Origin: Candidatus Pacearchaeota archaeon
GTDB lineage: Archaea; Nanoarchaeota; Nanoarchaeia; Pacearchaeales; GW2011-AR1
Assembly: GCA_023228065.1 (NCBI GenBank)
Contig: JALOBX010000004.1
Coordinates: 102,882-166,881, forward strand
Length of the DNA stretch: 64,000 nucleotides
Direction: 5' to 3'
Shown here piece after piece: positions 36,033 through 45,180 of this stretch. The stretch's first letter is position 1. Every line of letters begins with the position of its first letter. The translations under genes and the position numbers were made by a program. The notes under the pieces were generated by a model that ran no database searches, was not told the DNA's origin, and saw only the letters and a program-made list of their open reading frames with translations.

Positions 36033-36750
36033 TTTCACGAGACTCCTCTTTTAATATCTGATTTAAAACCCTCTCTGCTTCTATCAGGTCATCTTCTTCA
36101 TCAACTTCAAACCATCCCAAATTACCAGTGCTTACTAAATTCATTTTGTGAGTGATAATAGTTGGATTGATAGCTTCTGATTGGAATGCATTTAAATCTC
36201 CAGACAAAATTACTTTCTCTGCTTCTTCAAATAATTTTTCTGATGCTTCTTTAGAAAATTTGTATATCCCAAGCGCTTTACCAAGTGCATCTTTCTTTTT
36301 TGAAATTCTTGTTATAATATCATCAAAACCAAATGCCTGCATACTTTCCTTATGGGCTTCAACTATCGCTGCATTCTTATGTTTTGGGTCTAAAAGTTTT
36401 TTTAAAATATTTTTATTGAAAAGAACATCTCCATGGAAATAAACAAAATCTTCATTTTTTAATTCATCTTTAGCAAGGTAAAGAGAATATAATGTATTTG
36501 TTTTTTCAAAAATTGAATTCTCTATAAATTTAAAATTAATATTAGGGTATTTCTCTTTTAAAAGTCCAATTATTTTTTCTTTCTGAAATCCAACAATAAC
36601 AATAAAGTCAGTAATCCCATTAGCCAGTATCCTATCCATAATATGAAAGAGAACAGGTTTATTGTTTACTTCTAACAAAGATTTTGGAGTATTTTCTGTA
36701 TACCCTTTTAGCCGAGTCCCCTTCCCAGCAGTAAGTAAAAGAGCTTTCAT
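36010..36750 (-). CDS. LicC-type nucleotidyltransferase
   Basis: A 246-residue NTP transferase: LLLTAGKGTRLKGYTENTPKSL (the opening, split here as AGKGTRL and TPKSL) binds the nucleotide; FHGDVLF (about 104-110) and WFEVDEEDDL near the C-terminus hold Mg ligands. Layout is like LicC/HddC and archaeal inositol-phosphate cytidylyltransferases. A CDP-alcohol phosphotransferase lies 0.7 kb away, so it may make a CDP-alcohol or an NDP-sugar. It overlaps asnB by 23 nt, so the two are co-transcribed. Confidence 0.8.
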   Translation of the reverse strand: MKALLLTAGKGTRLKGYTENTPKSLLEVNNKPVLFHIMDRILANGITDFIVIVGFQKEKIIGLLKEKYPNINFKFIENSIFEKTNTLYSLYLAKDELKNEDFVYFHGDVLFNKNILKKLLDPKHKNAAIVEAHKESMQAFGFDDIITRISKKKDALGKALGIYKFSKEASEKLFEEAEKVILSGDLNAFQSEAINPTIITHKMNLVSTGNLGWFEVDEEDDLIEAERVLNQILKEESRENVRNMWI

Positions 36751-36843
36751 TGTTTTTAGTAGACTTAAATTGATATTTAAATTTTATGAAGGTATAAAAT
36801 AGAAATCAGTTAGATTTTTAAAAAAAAGGGGTATGATATTTGG

Positions 36844-37434
36844 ATGGATAAAAAACCATTGATTGTTTTTTGTGGGTTAATGGGAAGTGGAAAAACAACA
36901 CTTTCAGATTATTATTCAAAAAAAATTCCTAAATACAGCAAGATTGACAGAGATGAAGTAAGAAGAATTCTGGGGATAAAAGTCTTTGACAGGAAGGATT
37001 CTGATAGAGTAAATGAATATGCCTACTCCAAAGCAAGAGAAATAATCAAAAACGGAAAAGGGGTAATGCTCGATTCTGCCTATTACTCAAAACAAAATCG
37101 TGAAAAAGTGTATAAAATTGCAAAAGAATTTGATATTCCTGTTCTCGTAATTGAATGTGTATGCAAACCAGAAACTGCTATTAGAAGGATTTCTTCCCGC
37201 CCAGAAAAAGACGAGTTACATAAACCAACAAATAATCCTAAAGTATATCATGAATATTCAAAAATGTGGGAATCTCCCCTAATCGATTTAGGTTCTTCTG
37301 AAAATAATCATGTATCTTTTATACGAATAAATACAGAAGAAAATAAAATAGAAAAAATTAAAATTAGAGAAATGGGTATAATAAAAGAAATTTTAAATTA
37401 TATAGAAGAAGGAATGAATTATTTTAGAAATTAA
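36844..37434 (+). CDS. P-loop small-molecule kinase
   Basis: A 196-residue P-loop protein: LIVFCGLMGSGKTTLSDYY with Walker A at 11-18, DRDEVRRILG following as in AAA_33/zeta-toxin-like kinases, and a lid region ISSRPEKDELHKPT (about 115-128). Likely phosphorylates a sugar or alcohol. It lies between a cytidylyltransferase and a CDP-alcohol transferase (both on the other strand), which hints at supply of the phosphorylated alcohol. TTTTTAAA box 25.5 nt upstream. Stop interlocks in TTAA with the convergent gene. Confidence 0.75.
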   Translation: MDKKPLIVFCGLMGSGKTTLSDYYSKKIPKYSKIDRDEVRRILGIKVFDRKDSDRVNEYAYSKAREIIKNGKGVMLDSAYYSKQNREKVYKIAKEFDIPVLVIECVCKPETAIRRISSRPEKDELHKPTNNPKVYHEYSKMWESPLIDLGSSENNHVSFIRINTEENKIEKIKIREMGIIKEILNYIEEGMNYFRN

Positions 37435-38120
37435 TTTTTATTAATTATTTTATCTTTTTTTAAAAAACAATAAAAATCAAAACCCAATTCTCCCAATAAT
37501 AAAGTATATTCTATTATTGCTACCAAATAGATAAGCAAAGATAATTGATTAAATAATAAGAATAAAGGGGCAAAAAAGAAGACTGTTGCTAAATCATATT
37601 TTGTTACAAGAGAAACAATACCAGAGATTTTTTTTGATTCATCTGTTTCTTTTGCTTTCGCTCCAAATTTTCTCTCAAATGCTCGTCGGGTAAATTCTCT
37701 GCTCATATAACCAATAACACACAGGAAACCAATTGCTACGTGATTTGTTATTAAACCAATTGCGATAAATAATGCGGGATGAAAAAATATCCAATCAGAA
37801 ACAATATCTGAAAATCCCCCATAAGAAGATTTTATTCCAGAACCTCTTGCAATTTTTCCGTCAATAGTATCTCCAATATTTCTTAGAATTATTAATATTG
37901 CTGCTATAACAAATGAGTTGTAAGATCTAAAAAATAACATAATCGCAATAGCAGACATTCCCAAAATGAAATTAAGAAGAGTTACAATATCTGCTGAAAA
38001 TCCTATATCGTAAGCAATTTTTGCAATTTTGACAGTATAGGGATCTAACACTCTATAAACATAAACTGGATTCTTAGCATAAAGGGCTTTTTCTGAATTA
38101 AACTTTGGCCTCTTTTTCAT
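37431..38120 (-). CDS. CDP-alcohol phosphatidyltransferase
   Basis: A 229-residue membrane enzyme with the full CAPT signature: DGKIAR, then eight residues, G, three residues, D, three residues, D (about 91-112), and about six membrane helices. It joins a CDP-activated lipid and an alcohol, for example archaetidylinositol-phosphate synthesis. A longer reading from 38162 is open; the ATG at 38120 is chosen because TTTAAAT is centred 25 nt upstream. With the LicC-type gene and kinase nearby, it may attach a head group to lipid or glycan. Confidence 0.85.
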   Translation of the reverse strand: MKKRPKFNSEKALYAKNPVYVYRVLDPYTVKIAKIAYDIGFSADIVTLLNFILGMSAIAIMLFFRSYNSFVIAAILIILRNIGDTIDGKIARGSGIKSSYGGFSDIVSDWIFFHPALFIAIGLITNHVAIGFLCVIGYMSREFTRRAFERKFGAKAKETDESKKISGIVSLVTKYDLATVFFFAPLFLLFNQLSLLIYLVAIIEYTLLLGELGFDFYCFLKKDKIINKN

Positions 38121-38229
38121 ATTTAGTCTAAATTTTTTTAATTTAAATAATTTTGTTATCATTGATACTGATTAAACCATAACATAATTAATTTTAAATA
38201 GAATTAAAAAGAGTTTAGGTGATATCCAA

Positions 38230-39051
38230 ATGAAAAAAAATAATCATCCAAAAATAAGTGTTGTAATTCCCCTTTTTGAGCCAGAAAAAAAAGTTTTTGA
38301 AAAAGTAAAAGAAATGTTAGGAAAACAAACAATAAAGGCAGATGAAATTATAGAAAATTGGAATATGCCTGAAGCAAAATCGATTAATACTGGAATAAGG
38401 AAAGCAAAAGGAGATATAATTGTTGTTCTTGAGCAAGATTGTGTTCCAAAAACAAAAGTATGGCTTGAAAAACTTACAACACCTCTTAAGGATAAAAATA
38501 TTGTTGGTGTTGTTTCTGATTTAACTCTCCCAGAAGAGCAATGGAAAAAATATCCTTTTTTTTTAAGATTATTAATAATTAATGAAAGAGGCATTCAACA
38601 TCCAGATTGTGATATTAGAGCATGTGCGTATAGAAAAAAAGAACTGATAGAATTAGGACTGATTAATGAAAATCCAAAAGCAGGTGCAGATACAGAACTT
38701 TATATGAAATTAAAAAAAATAGGAAAAATTGTTCGTGCTAATGAAATAATATATCATTTGCATAATCAGAAAAATTTTAAGAATGTATTAAAAAAAATAT
38801 ATAATTATGCGGAAGGAAATGGGAAGATGGTTAGAATATACACCACAAAACTTGCATTATATGACATCGGAATGAGAGTAGTAAGAGTTCTTCCTTTTTT
38901 TGGGATGATATCAATTATTTTTAGATTCCCGTTCAAAAAATATTTTTATTTATTTCCTGCTTATCTCATTATTGCACTTCCTCTTATCCATCTAATAAAT
39001 ATTATCGGATTTTGGAAAGGATTTTTCAGCAAAAAAGATTTTTTTATTTAG
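38230..39051 (+). CDS. GT2 family glycosyltransferase
   Basis: A 273-residue GT2 enzyme: ISVVIPLFEPEKKV at the start, IIVVLEQDCVPKTKVWLEKL (about 59-78) with QDC in the D-x-D place, and a C-terminal hydrophobic pair of segments (about 225-265) that would hold it in the membrane. The acidic motif is weaker than usual. Its stop interlocks in TTAG with a convergent methyltransferase. Confidence 0.8.
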   Translation: MKKNNHPKISVVIPLFEPEKKVFEKVKEMLGKQTIKADEIIENWNMPEAKSINTGIRKAKGDIIVVLEQDCVPKTKVWLEKLTTPLKDKNIVGVVSDLTLPEEQWKKYPFFLRLLIINERGIQHPDCDIRACAYRKKELIELGLINENPKAGADTELYMKLKKIGKIVRANEIIYHLHNQKNFKNVLKKIYNYAEGNGKMVRIYTTKLALYDIGMRVVRVLPFFGMISIIFRFPFKKYFYLFPAYLIIALPLIHLINIIGFWKGFFSKKDFFI

Positions 39052-39602
39052 AATAAATCACATACGGCAAAAATATAACTACGTCCAGGGAACCATTTTG
39101 AATTAATTCTTTCACATTTAGAATTCCCATAAGGAGAAAACATTTTGATTAAATCTTTTTCATCAAATTCCCATAAATGTTCTGCATCATCATATTCCAT
39201 GCGCGGTGTTGAAAGAATTATTCTCCTTTTTGTTATTCTAGCCATCTCTGCGATTAAATCTTTTGGGTTTTTCAGATGTTCTATTACTTCACCAGATACA
39301 CTAACATCAAAAAATTTATTTTCAAAGGGAGTATGCGTACAATCAGAAAGAACATATTTAACATGGGGGTACTGTTTTGCGGCTGTTTCTATTGTTTTTG
39401 GAGAAAAGTCAACTCCATAACATTCATTAAAAGATTTAATTTTAGATATGAAAGGGGATAAGCCACACCCAAGTTCCACTATTCTATTTCCACTACCTGC
39501 AAGTTTAATATATTTTTTTTGTCTCAACCCAAGATTTATTGCAGTTTCGTGTTCATTCCAATATTCTGGAGTGTTAATGTCTGTATTATTTACTTTTCTC
39601 AT
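39048..39602 (-). CDS. Class I SAM-dependent methyltransferase
   Basis: A 184-residue methyltransferase: RIVELGCGLSPFISKI (about 39-54), CYGVDFSP and VLSDCTHTPFENKFFDVSVS, followed by EVIEHLKNP. Ubiquinone/menaquinone-methyltransferase-like small-molecule type; acceptor unknown, likely a sugar or lipid given the region. Confidence 0.82.
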   Translation of the reverse strand: MRKVNNTDINTPEYWNEHETAINLGLRQKKYIKLAGSGNRIVELGCGLSPFISKIKSFNECYGVDFSPKTIETAAKQYPHVKYVLSDCTHTPFENKFFDVSVSGEVIEHLKNPKDLIAEMARITKRRIILSTPRMEYDDAEHLWEFDEKDLIKMFSPYGNSKCERINSKWFPGRSYIFAVCDLF

Positions 39603-39696
39603 CTTATTTCAGAGATTTTCTATTTTTTTTAAATATTTCTATAGCATAAAAGATAATTAAATTTTTAAAGAGGAGTATTTATCAAGTAAAATTAAC

Positions 39697-41499
39697 ATGA
39701 TGAATAAAAAATCCAAGCGAGATAAATTACGTTTTTTCTATGAAAATCAGGGGGGAGGAATTAAAGAAAAATGTGAAATCCCAGAAGAATTATTTCAACA
39801 AGAGGTAAATATCAATCCCAAAAGTGAAGTAATATTAATTGGCCCGGATAGAGAAAAAAGAAAAGAAAAAGACGAATATTTTGTACCAAATTTACATAAT
39901 GGACTTTTTAGGATACATGCTCATTTATATGAAAATCAAATTAATTCAGTTATGATTAATTGTGACATAGATAATATGGAAAAAGCATGGGAAAGCATTT
40001 CCAAATATAAACCTCCTTTTATCGCCTTCAGTCCTTATTATGACACAATGCATAATGATTTAAAAAATATAGAACATGCCCTTACACTTTCTCCAAACTC
40101 TGTTATTATTATTGGTGGTTTTGAAGCATCACTTAACCCCCAATGGACAAGTCTCGGAGGGTTAGTAGATATAATTGTCAGAGGAGAAGGAGAATTTCCA
40201 TTACAAAATATAGTCCAAGAATATAAAAAATTTTCAAATAAAGGAGAAAGTAAAACAAAGAAAGAATTCTTAGAATATTTAAAAGATAATTCCAAAATTG
40301 AAAATATACCTGCCATATCTATTTTAGAAGAAGGAAAAACAATTCCAAGAAAGTGTATCACAGAAAGAGTAGATGGAGAAGAATATCAAAAAATAAATTT
40401 AAATGCATTCCAAAAACATTTAGAATTATCTCCAATTGGGAAATATTGGGAATTGAGCAGGGCTATGTTCGGAGGAAAGAAAGATTCCTATTTTAGATTT
40501 GTTACTAGTGATCATTGTCCGTATAAATGCATTTTCTGTCAAAGTTCTATTCACCATTCATCATTAATTGAAAAAGATATTGCCCCATTAAGATGTATTA
40601 CACCAGAAAATGTTATTAATATTATCCAAGCAGTTTCAGAAAAATATCCTAAAATGAGCATACTTATAGATGATGATAATTTTCTTGTCAAACGTTCACA
40701 TGCAATCAAAACTTTAGAGATGATTATTGAAGGGAAAAGGGAAGGAAAAATAAAAAAAGATTTAATGTTTCAATGCAGAGCAAGAACAGACAATATAAAT
40801 CCAGATATATGTAAGATCTTAAAAGAAGCGGGATTCAAAATGATTTCAGTGGGTGCAGAAAGTTATTCTTCAAAGGAATTAGAATATATGAAAAAAAGAA
40901 CCACTCCGGAACAGAATTTGAAGGCAGTAAAAATTATGTTAGAAAATGGAATTGAAGTGGCAGAAGATTTTTTATTATACACCCCGGTCGTAACAGCAGA
41001 TACTCTTTATGAGAATGCTAAAGGAATCTGCCGTGATATTGGAGAATTTGCAACAGACAGTGCAGTAGGATTATTTTTATCTCCACTTCCCTCCACTGAA
41101 CTTTGGGGAGATGGTAATTTTGAAAAAGTTGAAAATTTTCCATACAAGAAATTTTTTAAGGATAAAGTAATGTTTAGAAATGCAAAAAATGGGTATGAAT
41201 ATATCGGAACAGAAATACACATACCAAGATTAAATTTTAATATTCCCCATCCAGAGATAGTATTAGTAAAAGATTCCTTAATGCGAAATGCTTCTTTAGA
41301 ATCAATTAAATATTTACCACAAGCAGTAGAAGAATTAAAAACAATATCTCCTGGAGTAGATATGTCCAGAAGTTTTATTACCTTATCTCATTTATCTGCA
41401 ATTTCTAAAGTCTTGAAAGAATTAACAAATGAACCAAGATGGAGCCTATTGGGAGAAGAAATTAAGAAAGCTGCAATAGGATTAAAAGATAAAAATTAA
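39697..41499 (+). CDS. Large B12-binding-type radical SAM protein
   Basis: The longest of the six radical SAM proteins (600 residues). N-terminal region with IIIGGFEASLNPQW in the B12-binding-type fold, then TSDHCPYKCIFC with Cys274, Cys278 and Cys281, a barrel with IDDDNFLV and SVGAESYSSKELEYMKKRTT, and a long C-terminal extension (from about 480) of unknown fold. Two ATGs in tandem start the frame. The HCPYK form and the extra C-terminus separate it from the other five. The reaction is unknown. Confidence 0.86.
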   Translation: MMNKKSKRDKLRFFYENQGGGIKEKCEIPEELFQQEVNINPKSEVILIGPDREKRKEKDEYFVPNLHNGLFRIHAHLYENQINSVMINCDIDNMEKAWESISKYKPPFIAFSPYYDTMHNDLKNIEHALTLSPNSVIIIGGFEASLNPQWTSLGGLVDIIVRGEGEFPLQNIVQEYKKFSNKGESKTKKEFLEYLKDNSKIENIPAISILEEGKTIPRKCITERVDGEEYQKINLNAFQKHLELSPIGKYWELSRAMFGGKKDSYFRFVTSDHCPYKCIFCQSSIHHSSLIEKDIAPLRCITPENVINIIQAVSEKYPKMSILIDDDNFLVKRSHAIKTLEMIIEGKREGKIKKDLMFQCRARTDNINPDICKILKEAGFKMISVGAESYSSKELEYMKKRTTPEQNLKAVKIMLENGIEVAEDFLLYTPVVTADTLYENAKGICRDIGEFATDSAVGLFLSPLPSTELWGDGNFEKVENFPYKKFFKDKVMFRNAKNGYEYIGTEIHIPRLNFNIPHPEIVLVKDSLMRNASLESIKYLPQAVEELKTISPGVDMSRSFITLSHLSAISKVLKELTNEPRWSLLGEEIKKAAIGLKDKN

Positions 41500-41548
41500 A
41501 AAATTTATCCTACCCAAATCTTAAAAATAAAGAATTTTTAAAATTTAA

Positions 41549-42715
41549 ATGAACAAAAAAATAGGGCTGGTAGTTATGTTTCGGCTTGAAGCAGGAGGAG
41601 GAGCACCAAGATTAGTTATTGACCTGATTAAGGATTTAAATCTCTTAGGATACACAGTTTCATTGTTGAATCCATTTAAATTAGATTATAATCATATTGA
41701 GAAAATGTATAATGATCCTATTAAAATAGCAAAAGTTTATGGAGTGAATCCAATAAAAAGAGTTTTTTGTAAAAATTCAATACTTGGTAGAAAGATTATA
41801 AAAAAAGAATTTAAAAAAATGGCAAAGGATGTAGATATGATTATTGATATTGATGGGGGAATAGTGCACAAATATTTACCAAAAAATTTTGATAAATCCA
41901 AATATATTGTTTGGAGATTTGCGGCAACCAAATCAAAATCTGCAAATAATCTCAAAAATAAAAGGGGTATCAAAAGGATTATTAAAGATTTTATTAAAAA
42001 AATATTATTTTTAGAACAGAATAAAACAAAAAACTCCCTAAGTAAAAAATATAGGGTATATCCCATTGATGAGATGGCTAAAAAGAGATTAGCTAAAATT
42101 TGGGGATTATCTCCTGAAGAAATATTACCTCATACAATACATACTGAAGATTTTTTATACAAAGGACAAAAGAAAAAAAATCAAATAGCTGTCGCAGTGA
42201 GATTCGCTCCAAATAAAATGATAGAAAACTCTATAAAAATATTTTATCTTGGGACTAAAAAATACAAAAAATATAATCTAATTATAGCAGGGGGGATTAC
42301 CCCAGATTCGGAACGCTATATAGAATACCTCGTGGAATTAACAAAAAAATTAGGTATCCAAGACAGAGTAAAAATGATAAAAAATCCATCCACGGAAGAA
42401 TTAAAAAATATTATGCTGGAATCAAAAGTTTTAATAGATTCACAAGAAGATATTAGTATGGCTATGGCTCCTGTGGAATCAATGGCTGCGGGGAATATAA
42501 TCTTAGCACATAAAAGCAACGGCACATATCAAGAAACACTTATGAATGGTAAATTTGGTTTTGGTTTTGAAAGTATTAAAGAAGGGGGAGAACAAATGGA
42601 AAAAATTTTAGAGGGATTGGAAAGAAAAACGATAAATAACAAAAAATCAATAAAAAGAGCTGATTTTTGTTCTGAAAAAAATTTTATTAAGAGATTAAAA
42701 GAAGTTCTAGAATAA
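41549..42715 (+). CDS. GT4-like glycosyltransferase
   Basis: A 388-residue GT-B protein. FRLEAGGGAPRLVIDLIKDL (about 10-29) is the N-terminal loop, VAVRFAPNKMIENS starts the donor domain, and MAMAPVESMAAGNIIL (about 306-321) is the C-terminal E-x-M-A-x-G donor site (one Glu of the E-x7-E pair is replaced). TTAAAAATA box 24 nt upstream. Substrate unknown. Confidence 0.8.
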   Translation: MNKKIGLVVMFRLEAGGGAPRLVIDLIKDLNLLGYTVSLLNPFKLDYNHIEKMYNDPIKIAKVYGVNPIKRVFCKNSILGRKIIKKEFKKMAKDVDMIIDIDGGIVHKYLPKNFDKSKYIVWRFAATKSKSANNLKNKRGIKRIIKDFIKKILFLEQNKTKNSLSKKYRVYPIDEMAKKRLAKIWGLSPEEILPHTIHTEDFLYKGQKKKNQIAVAVRFAPNKMIENSIKIFYLGTKKYKKYNLIIAGGITPDSERYIEYLVELTKKLGIQDRVKMIKNPSTEELKNIMLESKVLIDSQEDISMAMAPVESMAAGNIILAHKSNGTYQETLMNGKFGFGFESIKEGGEQMEKILEGLERKTINNKKSIKRADFCSEKNFIKRLKEVLE

Positions 42716-42751
42716 TCTATTATCAAAAGAATATATCCTTTCTATATAAAA

Positions 42752-42760
42752 TTTATAAAT
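42752..42760 (+). promoter_or_regulatory. TATA box of DegT gene at 42781
   Basis: TTTATAAAT is centred 25 nt before the ATG. One of the best-matching boxes in the window. Confidence 0.6.
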
Positions 42761-42780
42761 CATTATTTTTTTAGCTACAT

Positions 42781-43881
42781 ATGGAGAAAAAAATTTCTAT
42801 ATTCTCTCCGCATATAAAAGATAGTATGATTGAAAGGATGGTTAAAACTCTTAGAAGCGGATGGATTAATGTAGGGGAAGAAGTTGAAAGTTTTGAAAAA
42901 GATTTTGCAAAAAAATTTAATATGAAATATGCAATTGCATTAAATTCATGTACCGCTGCCTTGCGCCTTGCATATGCAATCGCAGGAGTTAAACCAGGAG
43001 ATGAAGTTATCACAACCCCTTTTACAATGATTGCGACAAATACTGCTATTCTAGAACAGTTCGGTAAACCGATATTTGCAGATACCCAATATGAAACGGG
43101 AAACATAGATCCATTAGATATAGAACACAGAATAACAAATAAAACCAAAGCAATTGCATGCACCCACAATTTAGGATATCCTTGTGATCTTGATGAATTA
43201 AAAAAGATAGCTAAAAGAAATAACCTCTTACTAATTGAAGATTGCGCACATGCAATCGGAGCGAAGTATAAAGGAAATTATATTGGAAGTGATTCGGATT
43301 TTGCTTGTTTTTCTTTTGCTACTGCAAAACATATTACTACAGGAGATGGCGGAATGCTTGTTACGAATAATAAAGATTTTTATGAAGAAGCAATTAGACG
43401 TTCATTTTTTGGAATGGATAGAAAAAAAAGAAAGATTGGTATTTATCCTATTGACATTAAAGAAGCAGGATATAAAATGAGGATGAATGACCTTACAGCA
43501 TGTCTTGGAAATGCTCAATTAGGAGATATTGATGGTATAATATCTGACAGAAAAATAAAGGCAGAAAAATATGACAGATTATTGAAGGACATTAATGGAG
43601 TTAATCTAATGGAATATAAATCAGATAGGGAAAGTGCTTATTATCTATACCCAATTCATGTTAATGATAGAGAGGGTTTTGTAAAAATGATGAAAGATAA
43701 TGGTATTGAAGCATATGCACAAAATGAAAGGAATGACAAACATTCTATTTTTGGGGGAGTAAGAAATGACTTACCTAATACAGATAGGATTGACAAAGAT
43801 TTTATTTGCTTACCAATTCACCAAGATATTATTTTAGAAGATATTGATTATATTACCCAGACAATCAAAAAGGGTTGGTAA
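42781..43881 (+). CDS. DegT/DnrJ/EryC1 aminotransferase
   Basis: Third PLP sugar aminotransferase, 366 residues: ALNSCTAALRLAYAIAG, VITTPFTMIATNTAIL, IEDCAHAIGAKYKG, and SFATAKHITTGDGG with the Schiff-base Lys (about residue 185). The ATAK form differs from the STK/PTK forms of the other two, so it probably acts on another sugar. Monocistronic by its promoter. Confidence 0.87.
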   Translation: MEKKISIFSPHIKDSMIERMVKTLRSGWINVGEEVESFEKDFAKKFNMKYAIALNSCTAALRLAYAIAGVKPGDEVITTPFTMIATNTAILEQFGKPIFADTQYETGNIDPLDIEHRITNKTKAIACTHNLGYPCDLDELKKIAKRNNLLLIEDCAHAIGAKYKGNYIGSDSDFACFSFATAKHITTGDGGMLVTNNKDFYEEAIRRSFFGMDRKKRKIGIYPIDIKEAGYKMRMNDLTACLGNAQLGDIDGIISDRKIKAEKYDRLLKDINGVNLMEYKSDRESAYYLYPIHVNDREGFVKMMKDNGIEAYAQNERNDKHSIFGGVRNDLPNTDRIDKDFICLPIHQDIILEDIDYITQTIKKGW

Positions 43882-43885
43882 AAAA

Positions 43886-44368
43886 TTATTTTTTTACTTC
43901 GAATTCAAAATATAAATCGTCATAAATTCCATTCAGAAAAATTTTTAAATATTTTTTGAAAGGAATTAGTTTCTTCCACTTATTTACAAAAATAAATTGT
44001 TGTTTTGCAAGTCTTAAATTTTTATCCAATTCATATTCTTTTAAATGGTGTTCTGAAAATGTATGTTCTGTAAAGAAGCCTCTATGTTCTATCCCCGAAA
44101 TATGTGCATAAGAATTTGCGTGAGGTACATAAATTAATATTCGTGCACCATTTTTACAAATTCTAATAAGTTCTTTCATTATTTGCAGAGGATGTTCGAG
44201 ATGCTCCAAAACTTGTTTCATTAAAATGATATCTATACTATCTTTTTTGAATGGGTAGGGGATTTTTTCTAAATTGTGTTTAACATCTATTTTTATGTTA
44301 TCTCTAAAATCAACATTGATCCATCCTTCTTGATAATCCTCGCCACATCCAAGATTAATTTTTTTCAT
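43886..44368 (-). CDS. Class I SAM-dependent methyltransferase
   Basis: A 160-residue Methyltransf_11-type protein that starts KKINLGCGEDYQEGWINVDF (the SAM loop at the very N-terminus) and carries ILMKQVLEHLEHPLQIMKEL (about 48-67). Lacks any N-terminal extension. It follows the FkbM-type gene by 5 nt on the same strand, so two methyltransferases are co-expressed. Confidence 0.82.
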   Translation of the reverse strand: MKKINLGCGEDYQEGWINVDFRDNIKIDVKHNLEKIPYPFKKDSIDIILMKQVLEHLEHPLQIMKELIRICKNGARILIYVPHANSYAHISGIEHRGFFTEHTFSEHHLKEYELDKNLRLAKQQFIFVNKWKKLIPFKKYLKIFLNGIYDDLYFEFEVKK

Positions 44369-44373
44369 TTTTT

Positions 44374-45042
44374 TTATTTAAAGAATAATAAATCGCATTT
44401 CTCTAATTTCATATCTTCTTCTACAGTCAGATTTATCTGTTGAAAACCTCTAAAACCATATTTTTCTAAAAGTTTGAAGATTCCACTCAATCTTACCCTG
44501 TCCTTAAAAAATTCACTAAAAACTTCTTCTATTTGTAATATATCAACTTCTTTTAATTTATCTCCGAAACCTTCTAAAACCTGATATTCTGCTCCTTCAA
44601 CATCAAGTTTGACAAGACATGGCCGTTCTATTGGAATTTTTAAGCTATCAAATCTCTTAACTTCTGTTTCAACTAATTGATCTGGTTTAAAGTGAGTTGG
44701 TTGGAATAAAGTACTCTGCATAGATTCATCTGAACTTTTATGAAATTTCATTTTCATATTTTTATTCCACAATCCAGTCCCATTATTCAAATCAAATTGG
44801 TAAACTTTTATATTTGGAAAGTAAAATTTTGCTGCTTTTGAAAAATCTCCTTTATTCGCTCCTATATCTATTAAAGTTCTGGGATTTTTATTATTAAGAA
44901 ATTGTTTTGCTAGTAGACAACTTCTAGAATGCCATGGACGAACTCCATTCATAATATCTTTGACTAATGTTGGTTGCTCTAAGAAACGGATTAATTTGTG
45001 TCTTAACATTGCAAGACCAGTAAATCTCCTTAATTTTTCCAT
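44374..45042 (-). CDS. FkbM-family methyltransferase
   Basis: A 222-residue protein: TLIDIGANKGDFSKAAKFYF (about 57-76) and KVYQFDLN form the SAM site, RPCLVKLDVEGAEYQVLEGF (about 140-159) is the diagnostic FkbM motif with VKLDVEGAE. FkbM enzymes O-methylate sugars and similar hydroxyls. TATA CTTTATAAG is about 25 nt upstream on the minus strand. Confidence 0.87.
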   Translation of the reverse strand: MEKLRRFTGLAMLRHKLIRFLEQPTLVKDIMNGVRPWHSRSCLLAKQFLNNKNPRTLIDIGANKGDFSKAAKFYFPNIKVYQFDLNNGTGLWNKNMKMKFHKSSDESMQSTLFQPTHFKPDQLVETEVKRFDSLKIPIERPCLVKLDVEGAEYQVLEGFGDKLKEVDILQIEEVFSEFFKDRVRLSGIFKLLEKYGFRGFQQINLTVEEDMKLEKCDLLFFK

Positions 45043-45180
45043 TTTGAAATCTGGTTTTCTTGACTTATAAAGATTATTATGGAAGAATAGTCAATAAAGA
45101 AAAGCAGACTATATCGGATATATATCTTTTATAACTAAAGTATTTAAATAGAATTTGAATTAGAAAAATTAGAAAAAAAG

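Noticed and set aside
42771..43169. A 132-codon minus-strand frame
   Set aside because: It lies wholly antisense to the DegT aminotransferase and the protein has no family signature.
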